Assembly: GCF_003045775.1 (NCBI RefSeq)
Contig: NZ_PXNS01000005.1
Location: 1-64,000 of the forward strand
Direction of reading: 5' to 3'
Source of the DNA: Halomonas litopenaei
Lineage (GTDB): Bacteria; Pseudomonadota; Gammaproteobacteria; Pseudomonadales; Halomonadaceae
Length of the DNA: 64,000 nucleotides
Within the stretch, counting starts at the first letter, position 1. Every line of letters starts with the position of its first letter. Under the pieces are notes generated by a model that saw nothing but the letters and a program-made list of their open reading frames with translations, did not search any database and had not been told where the DNA came from. Below, piece after piece: positions 7,929 through 18,170 of this stretch. A program made the translations under genes and the position numbers.

Positions 7929-9968
7929 ATGCGGGTGGTCAGCGATTTTCCGCGCAAGGTGATGGAGCAGGAAACCTGGATTCCACTGGCCGACGGCACG
8001 CGGCTGGCTGCCCGTATCTGGCGGCCGGTCGACGCCGACGATGATCCGGTGCCGGCGATCCTCGAGTACCTGCCTTATCGCAAGCGTGACCTGACCGCGG
8101 AGCGAGACGCTCAGGTGCATCCTTACTGGGCCGGGCATGGCTATGCCGGGGTTCGCGTCGATATCCGAGGCACCGGCGAATCCGATGGCGTACTGACCGA
8201 CGAGTACCTGCAGCAGGAACTGGACGACGGGGTGGCGGTACTCGAGTGGCTGGAACGCCAGCCCTGGTGTACGGGAAGTGTCGGCATGGTCGGTATTTCC
8301 TGGGGGGGCTTCAACGGCCTGCAGATCGCCGCCATGCGCCCACCGCAGCTCAAGGCGGTCATCACCATCTGTTTTACCGATGACCGCTACGCCGATGATA
8401 TCCACCATATGGGTGGCTGCCTGCTGGCCGACAATCTTTCCTGGGCGTCGACCATGTTCGATGGCAATGCCATCCCGCCCGACCCGGCGCTGGTGGGTGG
8501 CGACTGGTTCAGGATGTGGCTCGATCGCCTGGACGGCAGCGGCCTCTGGCTTTCGCGCTGGCTTCAGCACCAGCGACGTGATGACTACTGGAAACATGGC
8601 TCGGTGTGCGAGGACTACAGCCGTATCCAGGTGCCGGTGTACGCCATCAGCGGCTGGGCGGATGGTTACTGCAACGCCGTCTTCCGGCTGCTGGCCGGTT
8701 TGACCTCGCCACGCAAGGGGCTGGTGGGCCCCTGGGCTCACAAGTACCCCCACCTCGGGGTACCGGGGCCGGCCATCGGCTTCCTGCAGGAAGGGCTACG
8801 GTGGTGGGACCACTGGCTGAAGGACCAGGATACCGGGATCATGGACGAACCGATGCTGAGGGTCTGGATGCAGCAATCGATGCCGCCATCGGCGCGCTAC
8901 AGCGCTCGTCCCGGTCGCTGGGTCGCCGAGCCGAGCTGGCCCTCTCCCCACATCATGTCCCGGAGCTGGCGGCTGACCAGCGGACATGACCTGCGTGGCG
9001 AGGACGGCACCGACGCGAAGGACGGCGATGACGACGAGAGCCTGGATATCCGCTCGCCGCTGTCGGTGGGCCTGTATGCCGGCAAGTGGTGTTCCTACAA
9101 TGCACCGCCGGATCTGCCTCACGACCAGCGTGACGAGGACGGCGGCGCCCTGATTTTCCAGACGCCCCGGCTCGAGCAGGATCTGGAAATCTGTGGTGCC
9201 CCATCGGTGCAGCTGGAACTGTCCGCCGACCAGCCGGTGGCGATGGTGGCGCTGCGTCTTGTCGATATCGCCGAGGACGACAAGGCGACACGGGTGTCCT
9301 ATGGGGTGCTCAACCTGACCCATCGTGACAGCGACGAACACCCGGAGCCTCTGGTGCCGGGGCGCCGCTACCGCGTGACGGTGTGTCTCAAGCATATTGC
9401 CCAGCAGTTTCCGGCGGGGCACGCCATCCGGCTGGCGATCTCGACCAGCTACTGGCCGTTGGTATGGCCTGCGCCAAGGCCGGTACGCCTGACACTGTGG
9501 CCTGGTGCCTGTCGCCTGGTGCTGCCGACCAGGGTCCCCAGGCCGGCGGAAGAAGCGGCGCTGCGCCCCTTCGAGGAGCCGGAAGGGGCACCACCGCTGG
9601 CCAAGACGCTGCTGCAGCCTTCCCAGGAAAGTTGGAAGGTGATCCGAGATCTGGCCAATGACCAGACCACACTGGAGGTGTTCCACGACGAGGGCAGCTA
9701 CCGGCTGGACGATATCGCGCTGGACATCTCCGGCTCGGTGACCGAGCGCTACAGCTACTCCTACGGCAACTACGACAGTGTTACCGGCTGGACCGAGTGG
9801 CAACGTACCTTCCGCCGGGGGGACTGGGAGATCCACACCCTGACCCGCACTCGGCTGACCAGCGACGCCGACAGCTTTCGGGTGCGTGCCACCCTGGACG
9901 CCTGGCAGGGCGATACTCGAATCTTCTCGCGAAGCTGGGATGAGGTCTTCCCCCGGGATCTGGTCTAG
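7929..9968 (+). CDS. CocE/NonD family alpha/beta hydrolase
   Basis: This 679-residue protein matches the X-Pro dipeptidyl-peptidase-like CocE/NonD hydrolases, which cleave esters or acyl-amino bonds. The nucleophile is Ser124 in GISWGG. Tyr50 in EYLPYRK fits the oxyanion residue seen in cocaine esterase, and DIRGTGES (79-86) is the usual strand and turn. The C-terminal half is the jelly-roll CocE/NonD domain (GAPSVQLELSADQPVAMVALRLVD). There is no signal peptide, so it is probably cytoplasmic. The ATG at 7929 has AAGGAG 6 bases upstream; an earlier in-frame GTG is less well placed. Pairing with an ATP-grasp gene suggests an amide made and later hydrolysed, which is inference. Confidence 0.88.
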   Translation: MRVVSDFPRKVMEQETWIPLADGTRLAARIWRPVDADDDPVPAILEYLPYRKRDLTAERDAQVHPYWAGHGYAGVRVDIRGTGESDGVLTDEYLQQELDDGVAVLEWLERQPWCTGSVGMVGISWGGFNGLQIAAMRPPQLKAVITICFTDDRYADDIHHMGGCLLADNLSWASTMFDGNAIPPDPALVGGDWFRMWLDRLDGSGLWLSRWLQHQRRDDYWKHGSVCEDYSRIQVPVYAISGWADGYCNAVFRLLAGLTSPRKGLVGPWAHKYPHLGVPGPAIGFLQEGLRWWDHWLKDQDTGIMDEPMLRVWMQQSMPPSARYSARPGRWVAEPSWPSPHIMSRSWRLTSGHDLRGEDGTDAKDGDDDESLDIRSPLSVGLYAGKWCSYNAPPDLPHDQRDEDGGALIFQTPRLEQDLEICGAPSVQLELSADQPVAMVALRLVDIAEDDKATRVSYGVLNLTHRDSDEHPEPLVPGRRYRVTVCLKHIAQQFPAGHAIRLAISTSYWPLVWPAPRPVRLTLWPGACRLVLPTRVPRPAEEAALRPFEEPEGAPPLAKTLLQPSQESWKVIRDLANDQTTLEVFHDEGSYRLDDIALDISGSVTERYSYSYGNYDSVTGWTEWQRTFRRGDWEIHTLTRTRLTSDADSFRVRATLDAWQGDTRIFSRSWDEVFPRDLV

Positions 9969-10112
9969 GGCTTGTCTGAAAAGTGCCTGCGCTCGGTAAT
10001 ACGGCGTTAAAAATCGGATCAACATGCTCATTTACACCCCGTAAACTGCGCTTTCTCACCGATTTTTGCCTTGTCTAACCTTCGCTCGTCGACTTTTCGG
10101 ACAGCGCCTAGG
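9967..10112. repeat. 146-bp imperfect palindromic intergenic element
   Basis: The ends AGGGCTTGTCTGAAAAGT and ACTTTTCGGACAGCGCCT are inverted copies (14 of 18 match). Inside them AAAAATCGG is mirrored by CCGATTTTT, and the centre is TTTACACCCCGTAAA. The whole element can fold into one long interrupted hairpin. It fills the space between two convergent genes and overlaps the pobR stop region. I read it as a REP/MITE-like dispersed element that may also terminate transcription from both sides. Confidence 0.65.
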
Positions 10113-11040
10113 GCGAGCTTGGCGATCCGTCGCCTTGACGATGGAACTGGCGGCGGCGGAAGTCGCGGGGAGCCACTCCGCTGAGCCGCTTGAAGAAGCG
10201 GGTGAAGTAGGCGGGCTCGGAAAATCCCAGGCCATCGGCGATCTGGGCGATGGTCAGGTTGGTATAGGTCAACTCGCGCTTGGCTTCGAGCAGCAGACGC
10301 TGGTGCAGCACCGACAGTGCGCTTTGGTCCGCCAGGCGCCGGCACAGGACGTTGAGGTGGGCCGCGCTGATGTCCAGCTCGCGCGACATTTCCTCGATGC
10401 TCGGCTGCTGGCGAAAGCGCCGCTCGATCAGTGCCTGGTAACGGGCCAGGTGACCGTGGCCGGGATCGGTGCTCACGGCAGACCTGGCCCGGGTGGCCGG
10501 ATGCGTCGCCAGGCGAGCCGCTTCCACCGTCAGCGCCTGGATCAAGGCGTCGAGCAGCACGTCGCGGTCCCGCGCCGGCCGTCGGTATTCCCCGTCGATA
10601 TGTTCCACCAATGCCTGCAGTCGGTGTCTGGCGTCGGCTAGTGCAGTGACTCCCGCGCTGCGCCAGACCCTGCTGGCGTCCGGCAGTACCTGCTCGAGGT
10701 GGCTGACCAGCGGTGCCGCCAGGGTCAGGATGTGGCCCTGGATGTTCGGAGCGAAGGCAAACCCGTGAATGGTGAGCGCAGGCACCAGGATCAGCAGCGG
10801 GGCGGCCCGCCGTTGTCGGCTGTCTTCCAGTTGCAGTTCGACCTCGCCCGCGTACAGCAGCAGCAGGTGAGTCAGGTCGACGTGGCGGTGAGGATGGATG
10901 CGCCAATCGTGAAGCCGACTGCGTTCGGCGATGGACTCGCAGTGCAGCAGGTCGGGGGTCGGCCAGCTACCGGTTTCCCCGTAAAGGGTAAAGGTGGGAA
11001 CCGCTGACGATATCGTGGTGGACGGGGTCTCGGGGTTCAT
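10108..11040 (-). CDS. pobR: AraC-family regulator, PobR-type activator of pobA
   Basis: This 310-residue protein has an N-terminal cupin-like sensing domain (HPHRHVDLTHLLLLYAGEVEL, about residues 49-69) and a C-terminal AraC double helix-turn-helix (about 195-300). The second helix-turn-helix signature reads IAQIADGLGFSEPAYFTRFF. AraC-type PobR proteins sense 4-hydroxybenzoate and activate pobA. The function is inferred mainly from its place, divergently transcribed from pobA across a 172-base gap. Its 3' end runs into the palindromic element at 9967-10112. Confidence 0.83.
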   Translation of the reverse strand: MNPETPSTTISSAVPTFTLYGETGSWPTPDLLHCESIAERSRLHDWRIHPHRHVDLTHLLLLYAGEVELQLEDSRQRRAAPLLILVPALTIHGFAFAPNIQGHILTLAAPLVSHLEQVLPDASRVWRSAGVTALADARHRLQALVEHIDGEYRRPARDRDVLLDALIQALTVEAARLATHPATRARSAVSTDPGHGHLARYQALIERRFRQQPSIEEMSRELDISAAHLNVLCRRLADQSALSVLHQRLLLEAKRELTYTNLTIAQIADGLGFSEPAYFTRFFKRLSGVAPRDFRRRQFHRQGDGSPSSP

Positions 11041-12436
<1,396 letters not shown>

Positions 12437-12630
12437 CGTCATAGAGGTATCTGCCGGCGAGGGACCTGCGAGGGAAAAGCGGCTCTCGGTCAGGGGCAAT
12501 ACCGACATCGGGGCATCGACAGGGAAAGGTGCAATGGGGTCGACGTTGACCTGGTGAGGGCTCGGGGCGTGTCCTGCCGCTAGGCAGCTTCCGGTGCATC
12601 GCGTAAGGTCGTGATTCTGCTTCCCGGTCG

Positions 12631-13503
12631 ATGTCGAACCCCATGAAACAAGAGAGCTTGACCCCATTTCAGATCCTGATTCTGATCCTCTCCTTTTACG
12701 TGCTTGGTGCCATGGCGGTGCAGGAGCTGAATGACCTGCCGCCGGAGGTCGATGACCTGATTTTCAAGCTGGACCTGGTGGTCTGCGGCTTCTTCTTTGC
12801 CGACTTCTGCATCCGTTTTCACCGTGCGGAAAGCAAGTGGCGCTTTATGCGCTGGGGCTGGATCGATCTGCTGGCGAGTATCCCGGTGAGCTTCTTGATG
12901 GCTGGCCGTCTGGTGCGCGTAGTGCAGATCATCCGCATGCTGCGCGCGATCAAGTCGGTACACCTGATCTGGAACCTGCTGTTTCGCAACAAGGCCAAGG
13001 GCATCTTCGCCTCGGTGGCCTCGGCCACGGTACTGCTGTTGATCTTCGGCTCGGTGGTGATCCTGGTGGTGGAAGGCCCCAACCCGGAAAGTGCCATCGA
13101 TACCGCCGAAGAGGCGCTGTGGTGGGCCTTCGTCACCGTCACCACGGTGGGGTACGGCGATTACTATCCGGTGACGTCGCTGGGACGGGTGGTGGCGGCG
13201 CTGTTGATGGTGGCCGGTGTGGGTCTGTTCGGTAGCTTCGCGGCCTACGTCGGTTCACTGTTCATCGATGATCAGGAGGACGAGTCCGAACGGCTGCATC
13301 GGGTCAATCGCGACATGCTGCGAGAATTGCACCGCGAGGTGCGGGAGCTCAAGGCCGAGGTGGTGGCCCTGAGGGGGGCACTCGATGGCAGCAGCGACGC
13401 CCCGTCAAGCGGGCAGGTCGACCGCGAAGACCGGGCAGGCGGGTCTGATCAGGTGCCCGAGCCCGGTCCCGAACGGCTGCCGGGAGGCGATCCGCGCGAG
13501 TGA
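12631..13503 (+). CDS. voltage-gated-type potassium channel (ion transporter family)
   Basis: The 290-residue protein has the six-helix layout of bacterial Kv-like channels. An S4-like segment carries spaced arginines (RLVRVVQIIRMLR, about residues 93-105), and the pore loop has the K+ selectivity filter TTVGYGD (171-177) between two hydrophobic helices. A short acidic and basic coiled tail follows (RLHRVNRDMLRELHREVRELK), then a disordered Pro/Gly/Asp-rich end. It would conduct K+ across the inner membrane, relevant to osmotic balance. A second in-frame ATG at 12643 is a possible start. Confidence 0.9.
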   Translation: MSNPMKQESLTPFQILILILSFYVLGAMAVQELNDLPPEVDDLIFKLDLVVCGFFFADFCIRFHRAESKWRFMRWGWIDLLASIPVSFLMAGRLVRVVQIIRMLRAIKSVHLIWNLLFRNKAKGIFASVASATVLLLIFGSVVILVVEGPNPESAIDTAEEALWWAFVTVTTVGYGDYYPVTSLGRVVAALLMVAGVGLFGSFAAYVGSLFIDDQEDESERLHRVNRDMLRELHREVRELKAEVVALRGALDGSSDAPSSGQVDREDRAGGSDQVPEPGPERLPGGDPRE

Positions 13504-13537
13504 CGCGCACTCGTCACTGCATCGCCCGCCGGGTGCT

Positions 13538-13891
13538 TCACTTGACCTCATACTGGCCTTCCCACACGCGGGCATCGTCCTGACCGGAGGCTCGGGTGGT
13601 CGCCCCCGGCGTGATGTCGTCGGCATGATCGGCGCGGTAGGCCTCCATGCGCTTCTTCATGCGGTGACGCACCAGCGGCATCAGCGCCAGTCCCACCAGG
13701 CTCAGCACCAGGGCCATCATGGTGGCCAGCACCAGGGTGACGGCGCCGACCAGGGTGGCGAGAGCCAGCTTGAAGCCACCCATCCGGCGGGTGGGGCGTG
13801 CCTGGCGAGCGCGTTGCTGCCAACGGGACGCCGCCCTCCAGGCGGCGTTGTGCTGGTAGTCGTCGGTGCTGAAGGAATGATCAGTCGTCAT
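13538..13891 (-). CDS. small membrane protein of unknown function
   Basis: This 117-residue protein has a basic N-terminal region, a long hydrophobic stretch (about residues 40-73) that could form one or two membrane helices, and a charged hydrophilic C-terminus. I do not recognise the family. Its start overlaps the end of the PepSY-type gene at 13881-14360 by 11 bases, so the two are almost certainly co-transcribed and it probably belongs with the adjacent envelope-sensing genes. Confidence 0.7.
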   Translation of the reverse strand: MTTDHSFSTDDYQHNAAWRAASRWQQRARQARPTRRMGGFKLALATLVGAVTLVLATMMALVLSLVGLALMPLVRHRMKKRMEAYRADHADDITPGATTRASGQDDARVWEGQYEVK

Positions 13892-14360
13892 GCTGGACTC
13901 CGGTCACGTCAAGGGTATGGCGATCGAGGCGGACCTCGAGCTCCTGGTGCTGGGCGTCGTAGCCTTCGATCTCGATATCACCTGTACGGTCGACATCCAG
14001 CGAGCTGAACAGTTCCAGGCCGGCCGACTGGGCGGCGTCCAGCGCCTTGCCGACATCGTCGCCGCTGAGGCTCCAGGTCGGGATCTCGCTCTGGCGCCGC
14101 TGTTCGCCCAGCAGGCTGCCGTCACGCAGGTCCATGTCGACGTCCAGGCGCCAGCCGTCGTCGCGCCAGCCTTCCGCCTCGAAACGATCGCCGTCGTCGA
14201 TACCCAGCTCATCGTAGTGGGTGAAACCGTACTCCCCGGTGCTGGCCAGCAGGCGGTCGATCTCCTCGCGGTTGACGGCTTCATCGTCGGCCATGGCGGT
14301 GGTGGCGAGGGTACCGCTCAAGGTCAGGGCGGCCAGGCTCAGGGTGACAGTCTTGTTCAT
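13881..14360 (-). CDS. exported PepSY-type protein
   Basis: From the ATG at 14360 the 159-residue product begins with a clear signal peptide (MNKTVTLSL to TTAMA, residues 1-24). The mature protein is acidic with repeated beta-alpha patterns. The line EIEGYDAQHQELEVRLD near the C-terminus resembles PepSY-like domains, which often act as periplasmic regulators or inhibitors. GGAG sits 8 bases before this ATG; the longer reading to 14471 adds a non-signal leader and is rejected. It is divergent from a second PepSY gene and a two-component system. Confidence 0.75.
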   Translation of the reverse strand: MNKTVTLSLAALTLSGTLATTAMADDEAVNREEIDRLLASTGEYGFTHYDELGIDDGDRFEAEGWRDDGWRLDVDMDLRDGSLLGEQRRQSEIPTWSLSGDDVGKALDAAQSAGLELFSSLDVDRTGDIEIEGYDAQHQELEVRLDRHTLDVTGVQHDD

Positions 14361-14506
14361 GCTGGGGACTCCATTCGCTGTTGAGGTAAGCTCACCGTGT
14401 GCTTGGTGATCTCGGCGAGTGGGACCATCCTGACAGGGGGGACCTGTCGCCAGCCTGACGAGATCGTTCATCTTTCATTCATCTGCAGTGGGTCAGACTT
14501 CGCCTC

Positions 14507-14917
14507 ATGACCTCCAAGACACTTTTCTTGCTATGCACGTCTGTGATGGCCGCGAGCCTGGCCCAGGCCCCGCGCCCGAGCGACAACGTCAGCCTCGCGG
14601 CACTGGCGAGCGAGTCGCTGGGAATCGGTTTTGCCCGCGCGGATGACGACTGGCGTGACTTGCACCAGGAGGTGCGTGAGGGCCGGCTGGTGGCGTTGCC
14701 GACGCTGCTGGACTGGCTCGATGAGCGCTACGACGGGCAGGTGCTCGAAGTGGAGCTCGAACGTGACGACGGCAGAATCCTCTACGAGATCGAACTGGTC
14801 GGCGCCCAGGGACAGGTCGTGGAGTTCGAGTTCGACGCGGGCAGTGGTGAGCTGTTGAGCATCGAAGGGGTCGGCATCGATGCCATGCAGCGCCCAGCGC
14901 CGCGCGACGCCGACTAG
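14507..14917 (+). CDS. exported PepSY domain protein
   Basis: The 136-residue product starts with a hydrophobic export signal. It ends in a single PepSY domain: LEVELERDDGRILYEIELVGAQ followed by VVEFEFDAGSGELLSIEG, the family's two-strand pattern ending in a Dx(G/S)GE-type turn. PepSY genes directly upstream of a response regulator and sensor kinase are a common arrangement, and the protein probably modulates or is regulated by that system. The response regulator starts 48 bases downstream on the same strand. Confidence 0.85.
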   Translation: MTSKTLFLLCTSVMAASLAQAPRPSDNVSLAALASESLGIGFARADDDWRDLHQEVREGRLVALPTLLDWLDERYDGQVLEVELERDDGRILYEIELVGAQGQVVEFEFDAGSGELLSIEGVGIDAMQRPAPRDAD

Positions 14918-14965
14918 CCCGCGGGGATCACCGCAATACAGGGATGACGCCGGAGGAGGCGTGGC

Positions 14966-15643
14966 ATGAAGATTCTGCTGGTCGAGGATGACCAGGCGTT
15001 GAGCGAAGCGCTCGCCGCCTCCCTCGAGGAAGGCGGGCTGCTGGTGGAAGTCGCGGCGACCGGAGGCGAGGCGGATTTTCTGCTGCGCACCGAGCGCTAC
15101 GACGCAGTCGTGCTCGACCTGGGACTGCCGGATGGCGATGGCACGCGCTGGCTGGCCCAGTGGCGCGACGACGACATCGACCTGCCGGTACTGGTGCTGA
15201 CCGCGCGAGAGCGCTGGTCCGACAAGGCTGCGGGCTTTTCTGCCGGGGCCGACGACTACGTCACCAAACCCTTCGAGACCGCCGAAGTCATGTTTCGGCT
15301 GCGGGCCCTGGTGCGCCGCAGTCACGGCCACGCCCACCCGGTGCTCAGCGCCGGGGCGCTCAGCTTCGACACCCACACGGGGGCCGTGACGCTGGCCGGC
15401 AGGCCGGTGGCGCTGACGGCCCAGGAGTCACGGTTGTTGTCCTACCTGATGCACGCCCGCGAGCGGGTGGTCAGTCGCGCCGAGCTGGCCGAGCACGTCT
15501 ACGACCGTGACCATGAACCCGATTCCAACGTGATCGACGTCCAGATCAGTCGCCTGCGGCGCAAGCTCGGCAGTGAGCGGATCGAGACACGACGCGGCGA
15601 GGGCTATCGCCTGGTGACCCCGGCGGGAGAGGATGCGCCGTGA
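14966..15643 (+). CDS. OmpR/PhoB-family response regulator
   Basis: The 225-residue protein has an N-terminal receiver domain with phospho-acceptor Asp51 (VVLDLGLPDGDG), an acidic pair after the first strand (VEDD) and switch Lys101 (YVTKPF). The C-terminal winged helix (about 128-220) ends in VIDVQISRLRRKLG and RRGEGYRL, typical of OmpR/PhoB. It binds DNA when phosphorylated, presumably by the kinase encoded next. GGAGGAGG precedes the ATG. Its stop overlaps the kinase start (GTGA). Confidence 0.93.
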   Translation: MKILLVEDDQALSEALAASLEEGGLLVEVAATGGEADFLLRTERYDAVVLDLGLPDGDGTRWLAQWRDDDIDLPVLVLTARERWSDKAAGFSAGADDYVTKPFETAEVMFRLRALVRRSHGHAHPVLSAGALSFDTHTGAVTLAGRPVALTAQESRLLSYLMHARERVVSRAELAEHVYDRDHEPDSNVIDVQISRLRRKLGSERIETRRGEGYRLVTPAGEDAP

Positions 15644-16995
15644 CGCCGCCGCGCGGTTCGCTGACCCGGCGGCTGCTGCTGGCGTCGCTGGTGCTGGTGC
15701 TGGTGATCCTGCCGCTGGTCGGCGGTGGGCTGTCCTACAGCTTTCGCGAATCCGCCTCGGCCTCGTTCGACGAACGCCTGTCGTCGATGCACCGGGTGCT
15801 GCTGGCGGCCCTGGATCGAGACCCCCAGAGCGGTGCCCTGGTGGTCAACGACAGTCTCGGCGATGCGCGCTTCGATCAGGTGTTCTCCGGTTGGTACTGG
15901 CAGATCAGCGACGGCGAGCGCCTTTCCCGGGGCTCGCGTTCGCTGTGGGATCAGCGCCTGCCGATCACCGCCTCCCCGGACACCGTCTGGCGCACCATCG
16001 AAGGGCCTCGTGGGCAGCGGCTGAGGCTGGTCGAGCGTTCCCTCAGGCTGTCGGGGCATCCCCACCCCGTTCACGTCAGCCTGGCGGTCAGCCGTCAGGA
16101 GCTCGATGCCGAGGTGGCACGCTTCGAATGGCTGCTATGGCTGTCGCTGCTTGGGCTCGGCGTGCTGTTGCTGACCGGTCTGGCGCTGCAGATCCGCTGG
16201 GGGCTGGCGCCCTTGAGGTCGCTTCACGCGGATCTGGCGGCGGTCAAGGGCGGCCAGCGGGAGCGCCTCGATACTCGGCTGCCGACCGAGCTCGCGGAAC
16301 TGGCGGTGACCATGAACGAGGTGCTCGACCATGACCGGCGGCTGATCGAGCGCGGTCGCGCCACCGCCGGCAATCTGGCCCACGCGCTCAAGACGCCGGT
16401 CAGCGTATTGATGACCCAGGCGGAACGCCTTCCCGAGACCGAGCGAGCCAGGATGCGCCAGGAGCTAGGGCGTATCGATGCTGCCGTGCGCCACCACCTG
16501 GCTCGTGCCAGCGCCGTCGGCAGCGCCGCCCTGGCCGCCAGGGTACGTCTGGCCAGAGTGCTGGCGCCGGTGCTGGACGGCCTGTCTCGGCTGGCAACGC
16601 GTCGCGGTATCCGTCTCGAGACCCGCGTGGCGGATGGGCTGGCGCTGCGCATCGATCCCAACGATCTGCAGGAGCTGACCGGCAACCTGCTGGAGAATGC
16701 CATCGACTGGGCGCGTACCCGGGTCGAGCTCGATCTCTGGCTCGAAGGCGACAGCGCGCGCCTGCGTCTGGAAGATGACGGTCCGGGCATGAGCGCGCAA
16801 GAGCGTGAGGCGGTGCTCAAGCGCGGCGTGCGTCTGGATGAGCGCCGCCCCGGCAGTGGGCTGGGGCTTTCCATCGTCGAGGAACTGGTGTCACTGTACG
16901 GCGGTACGATGACCCTGGATCGCGCGGCGCTCGGTGGACTGAGGGTAAGCGTCACGCTGCCCGGCGGCTTGCTGGAAAAGGCGCCGGCCGAGTAA
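15640..16995 (+). CDS. sensor histidine kinase
   Basis: The 451-residue kinase starts at a GTG overlapping the response-regulator stop. Helix one is residues 11-30, a periplasmic sensor follows (about 31-160), helix two is 164-186, and then a short HAMP region. The dimerisation domain has His248 in LAHALKTPVSVL, and the ATPase domain has an N box (ELTGNLLENAIDWA), a G1 box (EDDGPGMS) and SGLGLSIVEE. The layout is like PhoQ-type kinases, which sense divalent cations or envelope stress. The signal here is unknown. Confidence 0.93.
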   Translation: MTPPRGSLTRRLLLASLVLVLVILPLVGGGLSYSFRESASASFDERLSSMHRVLLAALDRDPQSGALVVNDSLGDARFDQVFSGWYWQISDGERLSRGSRSLWDQRLPITASPDTVWRTIEGPRGQRLRLVERSLRLSGHPHPVHVSLAVSRQELDAEVARFEWLLWLSLLGLGVLLLTGLALQIRWGLAPLRSLHADLAAVKGGQRERLDTRLPTELAELAVTMNEVLDHDRRLIERGRATAGNLAHALKTPVSVLMTQAERLPETERARMRQELGRIDAAVRHHLARASAVGSAALAARVRLARVLAPVLDGLSRLATRRGIRLETRVADGLALRIDPNDLQELTGNLLENAIDWARTRVELDLWLEGDSARLRLEDDGPGMSAQEREAVLKRGVRLDERRPGSGLGLSIVEELVSLYGGTMTLDRAALGGLRVSVTLPGGLLEKAPAE

Positions 16996-17063
16996 GCCTG
17001 CGTTGTGCCGGTGTCCCTTGCTTGCGATGATGCAGGCTGTTCGATCAGCCAGAGAGACGATGC

Positions 17064-18023
17064 GTGGACAAGTTCGAGGTCAAGCTGGACCAGGCCGCAC
17101 GAGCCGCCTGGCTTTCCTATGTGGGTGGACAGACGCAGGATGAGATCGCCGCACAGCTTGGGGTCTCCCGGCCGGGCGTGCAGCGACTGCTGGCGCTGGC
17201 CAGGCAGGAAGGCCTGGTCAAGGTCCATATCGACCACCCCGTGGCCCACTGCACCGCACTGTCCCAGGCCATCCGTGAACGCTTCGAACTGGACTACTGC
17301 GACGTGGTGCCTGCGTCCGCCACCGCCGAGGACAGTACCCCCTACCTGGCGGTGGCCGGCGCCGAGCGTCTGTCACGCATCATCGAGCGCAGCGAGCCGC
17401 AGACCCTGTCGCTGGGCTCCGGCCGCTCGATTCGTGCGACCGTGGAGGCCCTGAGCCGGATCGACCGTCCACGTCATCGCTTCGTCTCGCTGGTCGGTAA
17501 CGTGGCCAGGGACGGCTCGTCCAACCGCTACGACGGGGTCATGGTGGCGGCGGACAAGACCGGTGGCGAGCGCTACCTGCTGCCGACGCCGGTGGTCGCC
17601 AGTTCGGTCGAGGAGAAGCGGGCGCTGGCGGCACAGCCGCTGTTTCGCGCCATCGGCGAGGTGGCCGAGCAGGCCAGCGCGGCCTTCGTCGGGGTAGGGC
17701 GGATCGATCGCCAGGCGACGCTGTTTCAGGATCATTTCATCAGCGAGTCGGAACTCGACGAGCTGCTGGCGCTGGACGCCGTGGGAGAGCTGGTGGGCTG
17801 GCCGATGGATGCCGATGGCCGGTTGATCGACTGCTCCACCAGTCAGCGAGTGACCAGCCTGCCGCTGACCACGCTGAAGCGTCAGGCGATGGTGGCGGTG
17901 GCCGGTGGCCGCGACAAGGGGCCGGCCATCCTGGCCGCGCTGCGCGGCGGCTGGCTGACCAGTCTGATCACCGACGATCAGGCGGCGCGCTATATCGTCG
18001 AGCGCCTTTCCTCGCAAATCTAG
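17064..18023 (+). CDS. SorC/DeoR-type sugar-binding transcriptional regulator
   Basis: This 319-residue protein has an N-terminal helix-turn-helix (TQDEIAAQLGVSRPGVQRLLALARQEGLV, about 25-53) and the SorC effector domain (LSLGSGRSIRATVEAL, FVGVGRIDRQATLFQ), which binds phosphorylated sugars or polyols. It starts at GTG 17064. Because it lies just upstream of the polyol operon, it is the likely regulator of that operon, although an MFS gene on the other strand stands between. Its last 17 coding bases are repeated 46 bases downstream. Confidence 0.87.
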   Translation: MDKFEVKLDQAARAAWLSYVGGQTQDEIAAQLGVSRPGVQRLLALARQEGLVKVHIDHPVAHCTALSQAIRERFELDYCDVVPASATAEDSTPYLAVAGAERLSRIIERSEPQTLSLGSGRSIRATVEALSRIDRPRHRFVSLVGNVARDGSSNRYDGVMVAADKTGGERYLLPTPVVASSVEEKRALAAQPLFRAIGEVAEQASAAFVGVGRIDRQATLFQDHFISESELDELLALDAVGELVGWPMDADGRLIDCSTSQRVTSLPLTTLKRQAMVAVAGGRDKGPAILAALRGGWLTSLITDDQAARYIVERLSSQI

Positions 18024-18055
18024 GCAGCACGGCTGCTGTATCGTCGAGCGCCTTT
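17993..18055 (+). repeat. duplicated 3' end of the SorC gene
   Basis: The 17-base string TATCGTCGAGCGCCTTT at 17993-18009, inside the last codons of the SorC gene, occurs again unchanged at 18039-18055, after the stop at 18023. The period is 46 bases. It looks like a tandem duplication across a stop codon that has since partly diverged. Confidence 0.8.
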
Positions 18056-18073
18056 GCCTGGCCCCCTTCCTGA

Positions 18074-18112
18074 CACCCTCGCGCCCCGGCGGCTCGCCGG
18101 GGCGCGAGGGTG
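18074..18112. terminator. bidirectional hairpin between convergent genes
   Basis: A perfect 17-bp GC-rich stem (CACCCTCGCGCCCCGGC and its complement) with a GGCTC loop sits between the SorC gene and the convergent MFS gene. The T run is poor on the plus strand, but the stem is very stable and would stop transcription from either side. Confidence 0.8.
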
Positions 18113-18170
18113 TTGTCTGACGCGCTTCTTCGTCACTTCGTGTGGATCTGGCCTGTTTGCCTTCATGCCT

